Assembly: GCF_001522545.3 (NCBI RefSeq)
Contig: NC_031769.1
Location: 26,407,844 to 26,471,843 of the forward strand
Source of the DNA: Parus major
Taxonomy: Eukaryota; Chordata; Aves; Passeriformes; Paridae
Direction: 5' to 3'
Length of the DNA: 64,000 nt
Part shown: positions 39,001 to 52,677 of the stretch, piece after piece
Layout of the letters: every line of letters begins with the position of its first letter
Position numbering within the stretch: the stretch's first letter is position 1
Notes under the pieces: model-generated
Seen by the model: only the letters and a program-made list of their open reading frames with translations
Databases searched by the model: none
Told to the model about the DNA's origin: nothing
Program-made: the position numbers and the translations under genes

Positions 39001-42000
39001 TCCTCTTTATTGTTCTGTTAGCTAAAAAAAAAGTACTTTGAAATGGCAGTTTTCTTCTAAAATTAAGATTTATTGGAGAGATAATCAGAAAGATTAGACT
39101 TGTCAATGTCTGCTGGATATATGGTCTAAGCAACTCATTTTTCATTTTGCTAAACAATGCTTTAAGCTTATAACAAGTTTTCTAAAAAACACCCTTCTTT
39201 ACATGAAGCCTTATTTCAGTAACCTTTTTTAAGAGAATAATGAGGCAACCACCAGGTTTCTAAGCCATCAGAAGCAATCCAAAACACTTAAGTGTTCCTA
39301 TATTTCTTTCAGAATTATAACATGAAAACTTTGTCCTTATTCAATTTTATTTCTAGTTATTCCTTTATTCAATAGCTTTATGCGAATATATATATAAGAA
39401 GCCTTGATAAAATTACATGTTGTATTTTTCAAGTAGGATGAAATTCTACTGGTATCCCCACTGTTTGATGCATTGTATTAATTAATAAGTCTTGTCACAT
39501 TGTAGAAGCCCTGAAACACGACAGGAAAGTAAATTCCTCATTGTAATTAGTGGAAGGGTATTTACATATTTATCCCGTTTTTTCCTCTCATGTAGAAATA
39601 TATTAGTGCTTTATATTAATTTTTTAGTTTACAACTTGCACATAGTGTTTCTGCCTGAATATCAGATAAAAGCTTAAAGGAAGGCTTGGTCTTTTAAAGG
39701 AAATCTCTTTTCTCACTTAGCAGCCATTCATCATCTAAGCCTAGGGCCTCCTGAAAGCTGCTGCAAAGAAAAGGGTGGATGTTCTGTTTTTTCACTTGCT
39801 TTCTGGCTGTCATTTTTTTATTAGCAGCACTACGGGGGACCAATTATATCAAGAATAAACAAGATATCTATTTGGGTTTTTCATTATTTGACTGCTGCAG
39901 TTCCTTTTCCTCCATTAGAGATTTTCAGCAGAAAACACCCCATGGTTTTGCCTATAAACAGGATTTGGGGAGCCTGCTTAGGGTAATAGAATTCACTGGT
40001 GCAGAATAAACACAATCATGATGTTAAAATTATTAAAATGTCTCTGGGTTTGTGTCTGCACAACTGCAAGCTACAGTGTGAATTTCAGTCTGGCTGCACT
40101 TTACGCTGCCTTTAAAAGAATAATAGCGATGCTACCTTGTTTCAAAAACTTTGCCAGAAAAGAACAGCTTTAGGCATTGGTCCCCTGCAGAGCATTCAGG
40201 AGATGTACTTGAGTTAAATAATAGCTGTGCCCATTTGTGTAGGTCAATGCTGTCAAATTTACAACTTCTGTCAAAGGCAAGGCCAAGTTTTGGCTTTGCT
40301 GGCCCATATGACTTACGACTTACCTTGTATATCCTTATGGCTTTACAGTATTTGTCCTACTATAACAACCTTGGCAAAGAAGAAAATCACATAATGCACT
40401 CAGACAAAAAAGGGAGTTTATGCCACATTAAGCCACTGGCTAGTGATTGGACATGAATGTTTGGAGAATGGACCACAAAAATGAGTTGTTTGTTCCTTTG
40501 ACGCTCAAAATACACACTGGATGCAATCCCAAGGTTTGCTCTTGCCAGATATATTTTTTATGATTGTGCTTTCAGACAAAATTTTGTGTTAAAGCTCAAA
40601 TATGTAATACCATACAGACAAGAACTGAAAATGAGGGCAACTACTCACACATCTATTCACACTAATTAACACTTAGAAGATATGTGAGAGCCTTTGAGTA
40701 AAACTTTTCATTCTTACTTTCATCTTTATTTTTCTTTTTCTATTGAGTTTTCCTGCTTTTAATGCATATAGGCTTCCTGAGTTCATTTGTCTCAGAGCTG
40801 CCCTATGTTTCTTTAAGTCTGTGAAATGCCTTCCTTGCCTCCATATGTGGATTTCTTCTAGAAGACAAAAAAAACCCACCAGCCTACTTATCATCTGAGT
40901 ATTAAAAGACAATGACAACATTCATATTAAATGTCAATAACAATATGAGCAGTAGGATAAATTACTGTCCTCGTTAAATGCAATTTCTTATCCCTCATAT
41001 GTATTTTATATAGATTATAAATCTTCTGGGCATGAACCTTTCCTCTATCTGAAAAAGAGTGCAGAGTTGTAGCTGCATATTTTGGAAAAATGTAGGGCAG
41101 GGACAACAGTGAGGATGGGGATGTGGATGTGGTCTGCACATCACATTTTTTGAGTATAACTTGAGAACTGATGGTTTTGTTATGGTGTGTATGCACACCA
41201 TATGTGTATATGCACACACAGAGTTGGATGCCAGAATCTGAGATAAAAACTGTGCAGGGAGTGATCAGCCTTGAGGTATTTTAGCATATTTAGCTGCTAT
41301 TGAACTCTGCACTTGCTTGAAAATACCTGTTTCTTCCAATGTATATTAGACTATTAAAATAATATTTTTTCATAGAAGTTTCAATACAAAGAAGCATTTC
41401 TATATTATTTAATTTCTGTGAAGTAGATTTCACATTTATATTGCACAATCTCTACAATCTCTATACTTGAAAAACATGAAGGAATACAATGATTGTGTTT
41501 CAAATCCATTTGAAATTCAATCCAGCATTTAATTTTACCCAATAGCACTGCCTAAGTTTATGAGTGGACTTAGGGAGTTAAAAACTTCCTGATCATTTTA
41601 CTACACGTGTTTGTTAAGTCTTCTCACTGACTACTTGAAAGGAGATTGTAGCAAGATGCAATCTAAATTGCACTTTTCCCTGATGTTTTTCATTATTTCT
41701 GTAAAGAAGAAGGATCAAAAGCTCTGAGCTTTTTTGAGAATGACATTCTGGAATCCTTCATCCTGAAAGATGTCACATTGGGTATGTTTTATAATGTACT
41801 TAGAGAGAAGACCTCTGTACAAAACATTAATCAGTAAATTCCCTGAACAATGACAACAAAAAATCTCTATTTGTAGGTTGGGCAGAAAGTAAACATTGAT
41901 ATTTTGGTAAAGGAATTAAAATAATCAAAAATCAATCATTTCTGTACTACCTTGACATGGAATAGAACACTTGGTAGCAATGATCCATTGGAATACAATA

Positions 42001-43773
42001 AAGAACATTTTGCTTATGTAGGAACTCTTTTTCTCTGACAAAACTCTTCAAAAGATATTGGTCTGATGCCTCACAGATTTTATCATGACTCAGTTAGAAT
42101 CAGGGGTCTCCAGGAAAACAGCTAATAGCTTATGAGCAGCCTAATGGTACACCTGAAATTCCTGAAAGCTGAGTCAGTGACCAGTGACTCCATTGGGACA
42201 GAAACTCTGAAATATCAATCTATTCTCCAGTATAACAATTTCCACACAGCAATATGTTCTTATTACTATTCCTACCTTAAAATCCAAATCTAGTAGACTC
42301 TCCCCAGTGCTGAGAAGCAATTTTTCATTCTTACAGTGCTTAAGAAGTATTATCATGCTTGATTCAATTTAAATTGCGCCTAAATAAATAAAATCCATCT
42401 GGTAATCGATCGTGCTTTTTTTTTTTCTAATCAACTTCTGAAATGAAATTAAGGTTTCTCATGAAACATAAATTAAGACTTTGTTCCTATATCTGCCCAT
42501 CTCTTCTTCTCTACTGACATATAGATCTGTTGATCCGCTTTTACAAGACTGAAGAGTGGTTTAATTTTCTACAATGTTTACTACAAACTTCATGAAACCC
42601 ATCAGCTGGGAGGAGGAGACCCAAACAAGCATCTTTGGCATAAGAGAGACAGGAACTCAGACAGAAGGAGACAGTTATTGACTGTGGCTGGAATCTGACA
42701 GACAAGGACACATCTAGGACCCTGACTAGCCACAGCACGTGCTTCTGGTGCATGTCATGAGATGATGGAAAACTTAGCTTCACTTTTCTTGGAAGAGATA
42801 GGGGACAACATAAAAATCTGTAGGAAATGAGTTATTAATAATCCAAAACCCACAAAATGGCTTGCTTTTATTGTGTTTATTCATGCACATGAAAGTCAAA
42901 AAATGTTAGGGAGCTTTTTATTTAAATGCTGTATTTGTTACATGTTTATTTTGTGTATACATCAAAAGTGAATGTTTGTTACAAGTGTATAGCAAACAAA
43001 ATATTCCTAAAATAAGTGGATTTCAATGGGGTACTTTCAGATTCACAGAAAAAATAATTTCTAACAGTGAGTAGAGAATTGTATTAGAGAAAAGGGATAT
43101 TATTTTCCCAAAAATGAATTCTCCATCTCTTTACCTCACTGCAGAGCTTCTGACTGTAACCTTTCCCACACCTCCTTCCCCCTAGTTCATTACAAAAATC
43201 TTAGCAGAGTCAGACTGATCCTTTTGTTTGGCATAAAAGTCTTTTGAGATAAATACTGAATTAAATTAAAAAAGGGGAAAACTTTTGAGTGGCAGGTTTG
43301 CTTGACTATTATTAATATTGTTACTACTATTACTACTCTTATAGCTGCTTTAAGCTTCCTAAGAGCCAAATAGATAGATAAGCAATTTCTGAGAAGAATA
43401 CCCTATTAAACAGGGTTTATTTTTCAAATCATTAAAATATTTCTTATGTGTAATATAATAAAGGCTTTTATATCACTATATATGGAACACCTGTCTATTC
43501 ATATTGGACCAGGAAATTCATCTACGTGCTTCATCTCTGACTTATTTCCTTTCTTCCTTCCAAAATGCTGAGACTGGGGATGAAGCTACCACTGTGTCCC
43601 CAGTGTGTTCCAGTATGATCATCCTCATGATGAGGCTATCTGACATAATTACTGAACTTCCAAGGAGTTCCTTGGGATTTAGAAACACTGCTCTCACTGC
43701 TTTTAACAAGATTACTGAGACTCTGATGCATGCAAAGCTTTGAAAATTTAGGTAAAACCACTAAACAATGATT

Positions 43774-43828
43774 GTTAGACTCAAATAAATTAAAACATGC
43801 ACACAACAGTTAGACTCAAATAAATTAA
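43774..43828. repeat. Direct duplication of 20 bp, 35-bp period
   Basis: GTTAGACTCAAATAAATTAA occurs at 43774-43793 and again, without a mismatch, at 43809-43828. The 15-nt spacer contains a CA-rich stretch. Confidence 0.97.
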
Positions 43829-46256
43829 TTGAAATAATATTACCATAGTGTATCACCAGAATTTTATGACAGTTTTTCAAAATAGAATGATGAAGAATAA
43901 TTCATCAAGGAATTTTACTTTGTCTTTCCTTCAAATATTCTTTTTTGATGTCACCTGTCAGCCATGACAAATACACAGTAGTTCTGTTTACTCTATTGGT
44001 GCTGTAGAAATGGGTAAGCGTTCTTTTGTTTAATGTTGCTTATAGAGAATTGTAAGTATTTTAGAGCTCTTATTGCTTAAGTGTTTGGCACTGTGGTATT
44101 AGAGTGAGTGGTCAGTTCCAGAATATATATGCATGTATATATACACATACATACATCTTGAACTTTGAGAAGAAAAATAATGAAGGAAAAATGAAAATTA
44201 GTGAATTAGTTCTGAGAATACAATATTTTTCTTAATGTTACAATGCATTATAGGGCTGGGAGTGGAAAATCGGTGGAGAAAGAGTACAATTTTTTTTTTT
44301 ATAAAAGGAAATAATGATAAGAAGAACAAATTGGGGTGAAAAGCCACAGTATAAAAATCCTGAAAAATAAATGTCAGCTTTTGCTAGGATAACTGAGAGG
44401 AGTGAAGACCACAGCTACTAGGATGTCTGGAATAAGAGATTATGTGTGCAGGGCAATGAGAATTCTGCAGTGAGAAGCACACATCTGATTGCAACATGGA
44501 ATGAGGTAATGTTGATCCCAACACAAAGCTAGCAAGGGAAGCATAAAAACGGGCTAAGTATCCATCTCTGCTCATCTCTGCCTGCTCTTTCCCCTAACAT
44601 CTGTCTCTAATGCCTGTCTGTGGATATTTCCTGAGAAATCTGTAGCTATCAACTGGAAGTCTTCAGAAGTGGAGAACAGGAAACCTGCTGCGATTCCCCC
44701 ATGGAAGAGGGGTACGTATGGCACTGAGGAAAACACAAATACAGAAGACCATGACTTCTATGATGTTGTTTGCTCAGATGCTCCTCTCTCTGATGAAAGC
44801 ATCATGAACTCCCATACCCCTACAAAAGCTTGAACAGAAAGGACTGACATGTCTAGGATAACAAAGCAATCCAAGCTAGCAGAGTTTCCTGTGCCACTAA
44901 GTGACTGAAATGAGAATTTCACATGTAAAACAGCTGGAAGAGATTACAGTCAAACTAAATCTTCTTGGTTGACTCATCAGATATCTGGAAGGAGAAAAAA
45001 CCCTGAGCATTATATTATTACCCAAATATATCCTTTATCTTTCATCTTCTGAGCTTTCCTAGGAAGACTTCTTAATAACACCAGTTTTTAAAATAGCTGT
45101 AGCATGTGACACAGATAAAATGCTGAAAGTCCATGTCTTGTGAAGGGTGCAATGATAGGCTGTTAGAGAAGACAGTTTTGGGTGAATAGCATGAATGAGT
45201 TTCAACCATTTCATTGTTTCCATACTCAATAACCCAGTTCCCTAACCTGTAAGTAACCACAAACCTCTACAAATACTTGGGGCAATGCTGGTTTGCTGCT
45301 GAGATTTATGGACTGAATGATAAATTCAGTGAATGACGGATTCACAGACTACATTGTGCTTCATGGCAAAAGACATTCTTTGTCAAATGGTTATATGGAA
45401 TTTGTAGGTGGAACAAGCTGCACAGTAGCTACAGTTCAAGGGTTTGATCCTGTGGAGATATACCTGAGCAAAGAACTTGCCTATTGATTTAAGGGTGCAC
45501 ATTTTAGTTACAGAGAGGTTAGTCACATAAGCAAAGCTGTCCATGTTGTTTTGTATATATTAACTTGGATCTCATATCTCAGTTACTTTTCTCTTCATGC
45601 AATATACTTAATATTCTTGAACAGTATTACTGGTTATACAAACCAAAGAAGAAGCCATTTTACAAAATACAGGTCCTCACATATAATTTTATAACTCAGC
45701 TAATTTTCAAGTAGCTGGCTTCCCTTCCCCACTTCTGTATTTGTCATTTAAATAAGCAAACAAGCTAACAAACAGAAAGCATTGCTTCTGGACTTCATTT
45801 TTCGTAATATTTCATCTTCTAACAAGGGTGCTTATGTAGTTTGGTAGAAGCTTTGGTAAAAAGATGCTCTAGTTAGTGCAGATGGATAGCCACAAAATCA
45901 TCAGTTTAGCTCCACAGCCGTCACTAAACAAAGGAGTTTATCTATAAACTGTAGTGTTTCCTCCTGAGTTAGTTTCATTCTGACATTTATTTCCATTTGT
46001 ATTCATTTTGCTTCTCACTGACTAAATTATTTCCCAAATCACCTTATTTTTCCCTCATCATTCCTTATATTTAAGCACTACTACAAAATTGGTTTGTCTC
46101 AATTTACATACTAAATGCAGTAAAATGTGTTACCCCAGAAGTACATGCCTCAGAATGTGACAACCTGAAAACATGTAATTTTCTATGTTAAAGTGGGTTA
46201 AAAAACTGTGAAATGTTTCTTTTTTCTTTCATTCTTGCTAGGCAGATAAATTTGCT

Positions 46257-46290
46257 CTATTTCTAGTCCACTCTAGTGGACTAGAAATAG
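46257..46290. repeat. Perfect inverted repeat, 16-bp arms, 2-nt loop
   Basis: The arms are CTATTTCTAGTCCACT (46257-46272) and its exact reverse complement (46275-46290). Only CT lies between them. Complementarity stops sharply at both outer ends. The arms are of mixed composition, so this is not a simple AT palindrome. Confidence 0.98.
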
Positions 46291-49200
46291 TTAGTTCTTA
46301 AGGTAATTTGTAAGCATTTATCTCACAGCAAATGTTTCATTTTATATAAGTTAGGCTTTTAAGTTAAAGTTGTTCATCTTGGCCTAATTATGTTATTCAA
46401 AATATTCTCAGAACAAGTCAAACTGGTGAAACTGCACTAAAAGAGTAATTATGCTTTAATTTGGTCAAAAAACTAAGTGAAAACTGTAACTTCAATACTG
46501 ATTTTAATACAAGCTGCTAAGTAAAACTCCAAATGTTTCAGTAGAAGTCAGCTAACTTGAGTTAAGAAAATCCACTTAGAATATATTATTAAAGTTCTTT
46601 TGATAGTGTATGTGCATCAAAGATCCTGGAGACCACTGGGCTCATCACCCCAATTTTAGGCTACTCATTCTCAGTCTACTTCATGCCAGAAGGATGTGCC
46701 TGCTCCTACTTGGTTTTAAACTGCAAAACAGGAGCCTTTTGGGGCTTTAGAGTCCCTCCAAACCTTTAATGCTGACCCTTCAGAGCACTCGTACTCCTCC
46801 AGATCCTCTAGATCTAGGCTTATCAAAAGGAAGGTCTGAGTGTATCTGGGCAGTGTGGACATTTGGTGTGGTTGGCAGGGAAAGGAAATTGCACTGAGAC
46901 AAAACCAAGATGCAGAAGGATGGAAAATTGTCTTATACCATGTATGAAAGATAAAAAAGAAAAAAATTATATATTTCTTATTAAGGAGTTAGCGACTTCT
47001 TTTATTTATTTATCTATCCCTTCAGACAAAATTCTACTTGCTCTATCAATTTCAGGAACAGAGGCTCACCAAACCTCAGCTAACTGCACAGGGCCCCAAA
47101 TGTTGTATACACAGTGTATTCATGGATGGCAATATCTGTGCAAATTTTTTTACATGACATTATGAAGAGAACAGAATTAACTGAATCCATTCACCATTTT
47201 CACGAATGCTGTTCCTAATATCAGATGTGAAGTTAATAAAGTGAATTCCTTTCACTGATTGGACTGGCCTTGTAGGTATTTAGTAGATCCAAGTTTCAAA
47301 ATTTTAAGCTGCATAATGTTTTATTGAGCTACACTTAAGCACTGTAAAAATACAATGAACTGGATGGTGTTATGGCATACACACAGAAACTCACCCAGGC
47401 AGATACAGTTCACAGGATATAGTCAAGTAATAAATATCAATAAGCTTTGGAAATCAAAAAGAATCAAAATTATTGAGTTCCTCAATAAATTGACTAATGG
47501 TTACATTTTAGCGCAACTACTATTAAAAAAAGAGCACAATTGTTTTTAGGATCTAACTATTTTGGTTTCAATCACAGCTGAAACAACACATTTTTGACAA
47601 TTTTGTATGTTTGTGTGCTAATATTGCCTTATTTCCTGTTTTGCCTTCTGCATGGTATAAAATGGAGTGCTTTAAAATCCAGCAATAACTTATCAGAAGT
47701 TTAAGTTTTAATTGCCTTAAGTTTATCAGGAAGAAGGATACCTAAAAATTACTGCTTAATTAGAATTCAATTTATGATTCCTTGGGGTTTCACTTAAAGG
47801 AGTGAAAACTCACCATGAAGCTTTCAGTTTTTCCATTTCTCTCACAAAGAGAAAGAGTCATTGAACAGAAATTTATCGCATTTTTCCCCACCTTGACAGC
47901 CCCTGGAAATGGAAAGGAAGCCCTTGAGCCTGGCCAGGTATCCAACAGCTCTGCTTATCATGCAGTTTTCTCCTCAGCTCCCCCTTCCAACAGTGGATAA
48001 GGGCAAAGACTATCTGCATGCAATTACAATTTTTGGGATGTCTTACAGTGACTCTGGTTCTATGTACCTTCTTTAAGGTACATAAGGGTAGTGGAAAAAT
48101 AGTCATCTTCCTATTTCTGTTGGAGCCTTGAGAAATAATTCTCAGCTTTACCCACAATTTATTACCTACTCCTGTTTATATTTTGTAAATGGTACAGACA
48201 CTAGAAGAAATGTTTTGAACATTTTCTTAGCCAGAAGACTTTTTTACAACTTTTTATTCAAGGACTAGGAGTCTTTTCTATTTCTGCAATAGTAACTGGG
48301 TTTCTCTGTAATATAACAATGCAGTTCTGGTTATTGCCTGAACATTTTTTACTCAATTAGATATAATAGTTTACTTTTTCCTCACAGAAGGAGTTTCTTG
48401 GGATAAGAAATAATGCAGCAGTAGAAAAGGAAGTCTGTATGAGCTTTGTAAAGGACTTAACACTGTGTAGGGGCAGTGCTTAGCATAACCTTCATGCAAA
48501 AGTGCTCTTCACAGTCCTGATTTCTTAAATAGAACCTCTTTTTATTCCTCTGCAGGTCCAGAAACCTTTTTCAACATCTATGCTGTCAGCTGGATGTTTG
48601 TTGTCTGGTAGTTAAGAAATAGCTTAAAATAAAGTACAAAATAAAAAATATTAATTTCTTCCTTTCCCCCCTGCCCCCATACCTTCCCCTCACTACACTT
48701 GCCTCTATATATAAATTATTTAATTTCTTTTTCCTATTCTCTTTATTGACAGTATGTTCACAATGCTGAGTTTAGGGCTGAGGTAATTTTATAATGTTTA
48801 TCAGTTCCAATGTTAAAATAAATTTGACCAACTTGGTGTTTTCAGCTGTCAGAGTTCAAAAGTGAGAATTATAACCATCCATGCTGGGAACCAGAGATTT
48901 GGTGAACTCTAAGCTTTTCTTCAGGCAGAGGAAGATACACTCATGCTTGTCAAGGAGATTAAGGAGAAATCTGATTGAGTCTGGAAGACTATTGCTGCAC
49001 TGGATTACAAGTTTGATCTTCTCTCTTTTCAGGGATAAACAACCTCAAGGGCTAGGACACTGGCACAGAAAAGCAGATAATATCACTGGCTGTGAAGAAA
49101 AAGTGTGACCATATGGCAGGCCCAATAAATGAAAGCAAATCAAAAAAGTGAAAGTGAAGCAATCAATTAAATAAAAGTATGGTTTGTGTGCTGTTGTACC

Positions 49201-52127
49201 AAATTGACACTTTTATTTTTGTATCTGTAGATTAACATGCACTCTTTCTCCAGCTCCTTTCTATCTTATTTATTCAGACTGTATACTCTTTTGGAAAGGT
49301 CAGTCTAGTATTAGGACTATGCATTGGATCCTGGAGCTGCCATAGTGCAAATGTTTAAAACTGAGTCTTTGAATAATAGATTGAATAAACACAGGGACAA
49401 AGATTTATAGTCTAAAACTGCCTAGTGCACTATGTAAAAAGGAGGGAAATTAAGGAGAATTTAGCAGTTGACAAAAAATGCATGCCCTCTAACTCTGTGA
49501 TCTCAAGGACCACAAGTGTATTCAAAGAACAATTAACAACCAAAAGAATCATACAAAAATTGAGATTGGGATTGTAAGAACTGGATGTTTCCCTCTAGAC
49601 TGCATGTGGTTTTTTTTCTTAAACAGGTCTTATTTGTGAATATAAAGCAAACAAAACCCCTACCAAGCAAACAACAACAAAAAATTAATGATGAAAAAAC
49701 AGGATTTCAATGTTTGCCTTTGTAATATTTCCTATATTCAAAAGCTCTTGCAAGATAAAACATCACGAATTCATGTGTGTGTACTATATATACTATATAG
49801 ATTCTTATTTGCAAAAATAGGGCTGTCCTAGAACAGCCAGTAAGTAAAGTAAACCACCATAACAGCCAAGAGCATTAATTTCAGTGATAGCACATCTGCA
49901 CTAAAAGCAGCTTTCTCCCTTCTCAGTGTATGCTTTCTGAGTAAGATCAAGAAAGGATTCTGATGGTTTTAACTCTATCCTAAAGGAAGATGATCACTAA
50001 ATCAGATAAACTATTAATCTGTTGAAAGCTTGTTACTCCTGTTTTGCCAAGGCTGAGATGCTTTGCAGCAAAAAAAGCAGCCAGGACTCTTCCTGCCAAG
50101 AATCAGACATCTCATGCATGTTTCATAAATGTTTCTCCACTGAAAACTCAAGGATTAAGCAAACAACAGTTCAGTTTGCAAAATCTTCCACTAATGATTT
50201 TTAAATAACTCAGAAAGAAATCTTGCCCCCATTTAAAGCAACAGTAAATTTTACTTCTATCTTTTAGCTACAATACAAATCCTTTCAAATTTATATGTCA
50301 TCCTAGTGCACTAAATATGCTGATAACTCCTTTTGCTACACTTGTTAAACTCCTAAGTGCCTAGATATATGGCTTTTTTACTTTTAAGTAAAATCTCTTT
50401 TAAATTTATGTAGATAAATCCATACTTATGCCTGCATTGAATGTCCATAGAAAATATTCACTTTAGGAAACTAAGGTTTTGTTATGAAGCTTTGCCATTT
50501 ACAACATAACATCACCACACCCTAAAATGTTCTGTAAAATAGACCAGCTCTCAAGTAATCACCTTTTATAGCAAGATGAAAAACATTTCAACAGAATAGC
50601 ATCGTTGTGTCTAAAAGAATGTTGATAAAGAGTTCTCCTTCACTTAGAAAATCATAAACTTCATGCAAGAATGGAGAAATAATAATAAACACCATCAAGA
50701 TTTGCTTTTCAAGTATGCTGGAATACCAAGATGGAATATTAAAACGTGCTAAGAAATAAGCTTATCGCCTGATATGCATTATGAGCATAATCACTGTCAT
50801 TGCACCTCACACACCTCACACAACTGGGAACTCAGTGAAGATAAAGAGAAATTTTCCTTTCCAGGCAATAAAATGGCAATAGAGCTGCTCAGAAACAGCC
50901 ACTGGGTGACTGCAGTAGCCTCTGCTGCTCTAATGATGCACAGATGTAGGTGCAGCTGGAAGGGCTTGAAGGGCTGGCGCAGCGCAGAGCTCGGTGGAAC
51001 ACTTCCAGCCCCAGCAACACAGAGCTCAGCAGGGAGATCCTGCCTTCTGCTTCCCCAATGTGAGGGACTCTCCTTTAAGAACTGGTGACCCTGTAGAGAT
51101 TCAGCTGCAAAAGGACACATCACTCTCATGAAGCAGAGAAGGCCATATACCATTTAACTACCACAGGATATGTAAGCTCTGTAGTGGCTGCATGAATGTC
51201 ACCATATTAATGTAGAACATATCACCTGAAGGGCAAATATTGAAATATATTTAATTTGTGTGTACTGTATCTATATATAAGACATGCACTGTGTGCATAT
51301 TTGTGCACACTTTGGCAGAAAGCATTTTATACTCACAGCTGTACAAAAAATAATAACTTACTTGTAATGAATGTTCTTTGTTCTGTTTGCATTTTGTAGT
51401 TTGCAAGCACAAACCCACGTAATTCCCATGGTTCTTCTTTCATGAGATGGTCTGAATCCCTCAGTCTTGCCCTTTAAAATCATAAAGTATGCTCCAGACC
51501 ACATAAATTCCCAAGACAGAGGGCAGTGCTGCACTGCAGTAATTGAGATGGCTCTCAGGAAGCCTGGACACCAGCAGCCGTGGCCTTACAGCAGTGTGGG
51601 GTACTTGTGCTAGCTTGAGCAGATGCCGTGTGCTGTGGTCATGGCTGGACTGCTACTAGTGTGAAAACACAGGCTTGTTTGCCCAAAGTCACACACACTG
51701 CTGTGGGGCACAGACTTTGCTGAACAAGTTCCTTTAAGGCTTAAGGAGTACTTGAAAGCAAGCTGTGTGGTCCTTAAACTGACAGCATCAGCCAGAACAT
51801 CCAAGTACACCTCTCACTAGAAATCAGAAGTTAATTTTTCTTCACTGTTGGAAGTTGCATGCATTAATTAGTCCTAAGAAAATTAATATAGTCAAGATTG
51901 CTTAAAAAATGCAAGGTTTATTTGGCTTAGGAAACAGAGATAAAATGCAAAATAGTATGCATTCTACAGAATTGAAGTCACTGAGTCAAAAAATTGTGTG
52001 ACAACTGAACTTGGTAATGTTAAATGTATTTGTATGCATGTAAAAAATAGTAAATGTATGAAGTAGCTCTAAGATTCCTCTCTGACACCTCGGATTTGTA
52101 AAGCGGCTTTTATGAACAAGTTCTGCC

Positions 52128-52677
52128 TCTCATAGTTTAACCCCAGCCGGCAACCAAGTCCCACACATCTCTCTCATTTTCCTATTTTCCTTTGGTGGGA
52201 TGGGGGAGAGAATCAGAACAAAAAAACTCATGGGCTGAGATACAGATAGCTTAATAGGTAGAACAAAAGTCACAAAGAAGGAATTCATTCACTGCTTCCT
52301 TGGGCAGGAAGGTATGCTACGAGAGCAGGGCTCCATCACACCTAACCATTATGTGGGAAGATAAACACTATCTCTCCAAACATCTCACTCCTTCTGCTCC
52401 TTCCCAAGATTTACATGCTGAGTATGATGCCATATGGTGTCAAATACCATTTTGGTCAGTTCAGATCAGCTGTCCCAGCTCTGTTCCCTCCCGATTCCTT
52501 GTGCCCCCTCAGCTCGCTGCTGGGATGAGGAGCAGGAAATGCCTTGACTGAACAAGCCCTGCTCAGCCACAGCTAAAACATCCCTTTTATCAACATTGTT
52601 TCCAGCATAGATCCAACACACAGCTTCATACTACCTACTTCGAAGAAAATTGACTGTATCCCCACCAAACTGTACTG
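52128..52677 (-). mobile_element. Solo LTR of a passerine-type endogenous retrovirus
   Basis: On the minus strand it runs from about 52677 ('cagtcaattttcttcgaag', 'aacaatgttgataaa', 'ggcatttcctgctcctc', 'gctgagggggcacaagga') to the U5 end ('gattctctcccccatcccac', 'gccggctggggttaaac'). These blocks occur in this order in a common songbird LTR of about 550 bp. No internal retroviral sequence flanks either side, so it is a solo LTR left by recombination. I could not see a convincing target-site duplication, and both termini are decayed. Confidence 0.85.

Larger units (their letters stand above)
33095..52127. other. Noncoding intergenic DNA
   Basis: The longest repeat-free stretch of the window. 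Features visible are the 16-bp-arm hairpin (46257-46290), the 20-bp duplication (43774-43828) and short palindromes. A patch at 39720-40135 has dense non-repetitive AT/GC-mixed words. GC-richer patches occur at 33990-34240, 50790-51110 and 51500-51720. None has a recognisable reading frame. Confidence 0.7.

Noticed and set aside
41181..41202. Inverted repeat TATGGTGTG / CACACCATA, 4-nt loop
   Set aside because: Nine-bp arms in a CA/TG-rich context; chance level.
48061..48084. Inverted repeat TATGTACCTT / AAGGTACATA, 4-nt loop
   Set aside because: Ten-bp arms; borderline but compatible with chance.
50774..51153. Overlapping 104- and 118-codon open frames on both strands
   Set aside because: Length is explained by the locally higher GC content, which lowers stop frequency. 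Neither translation resembles a family.
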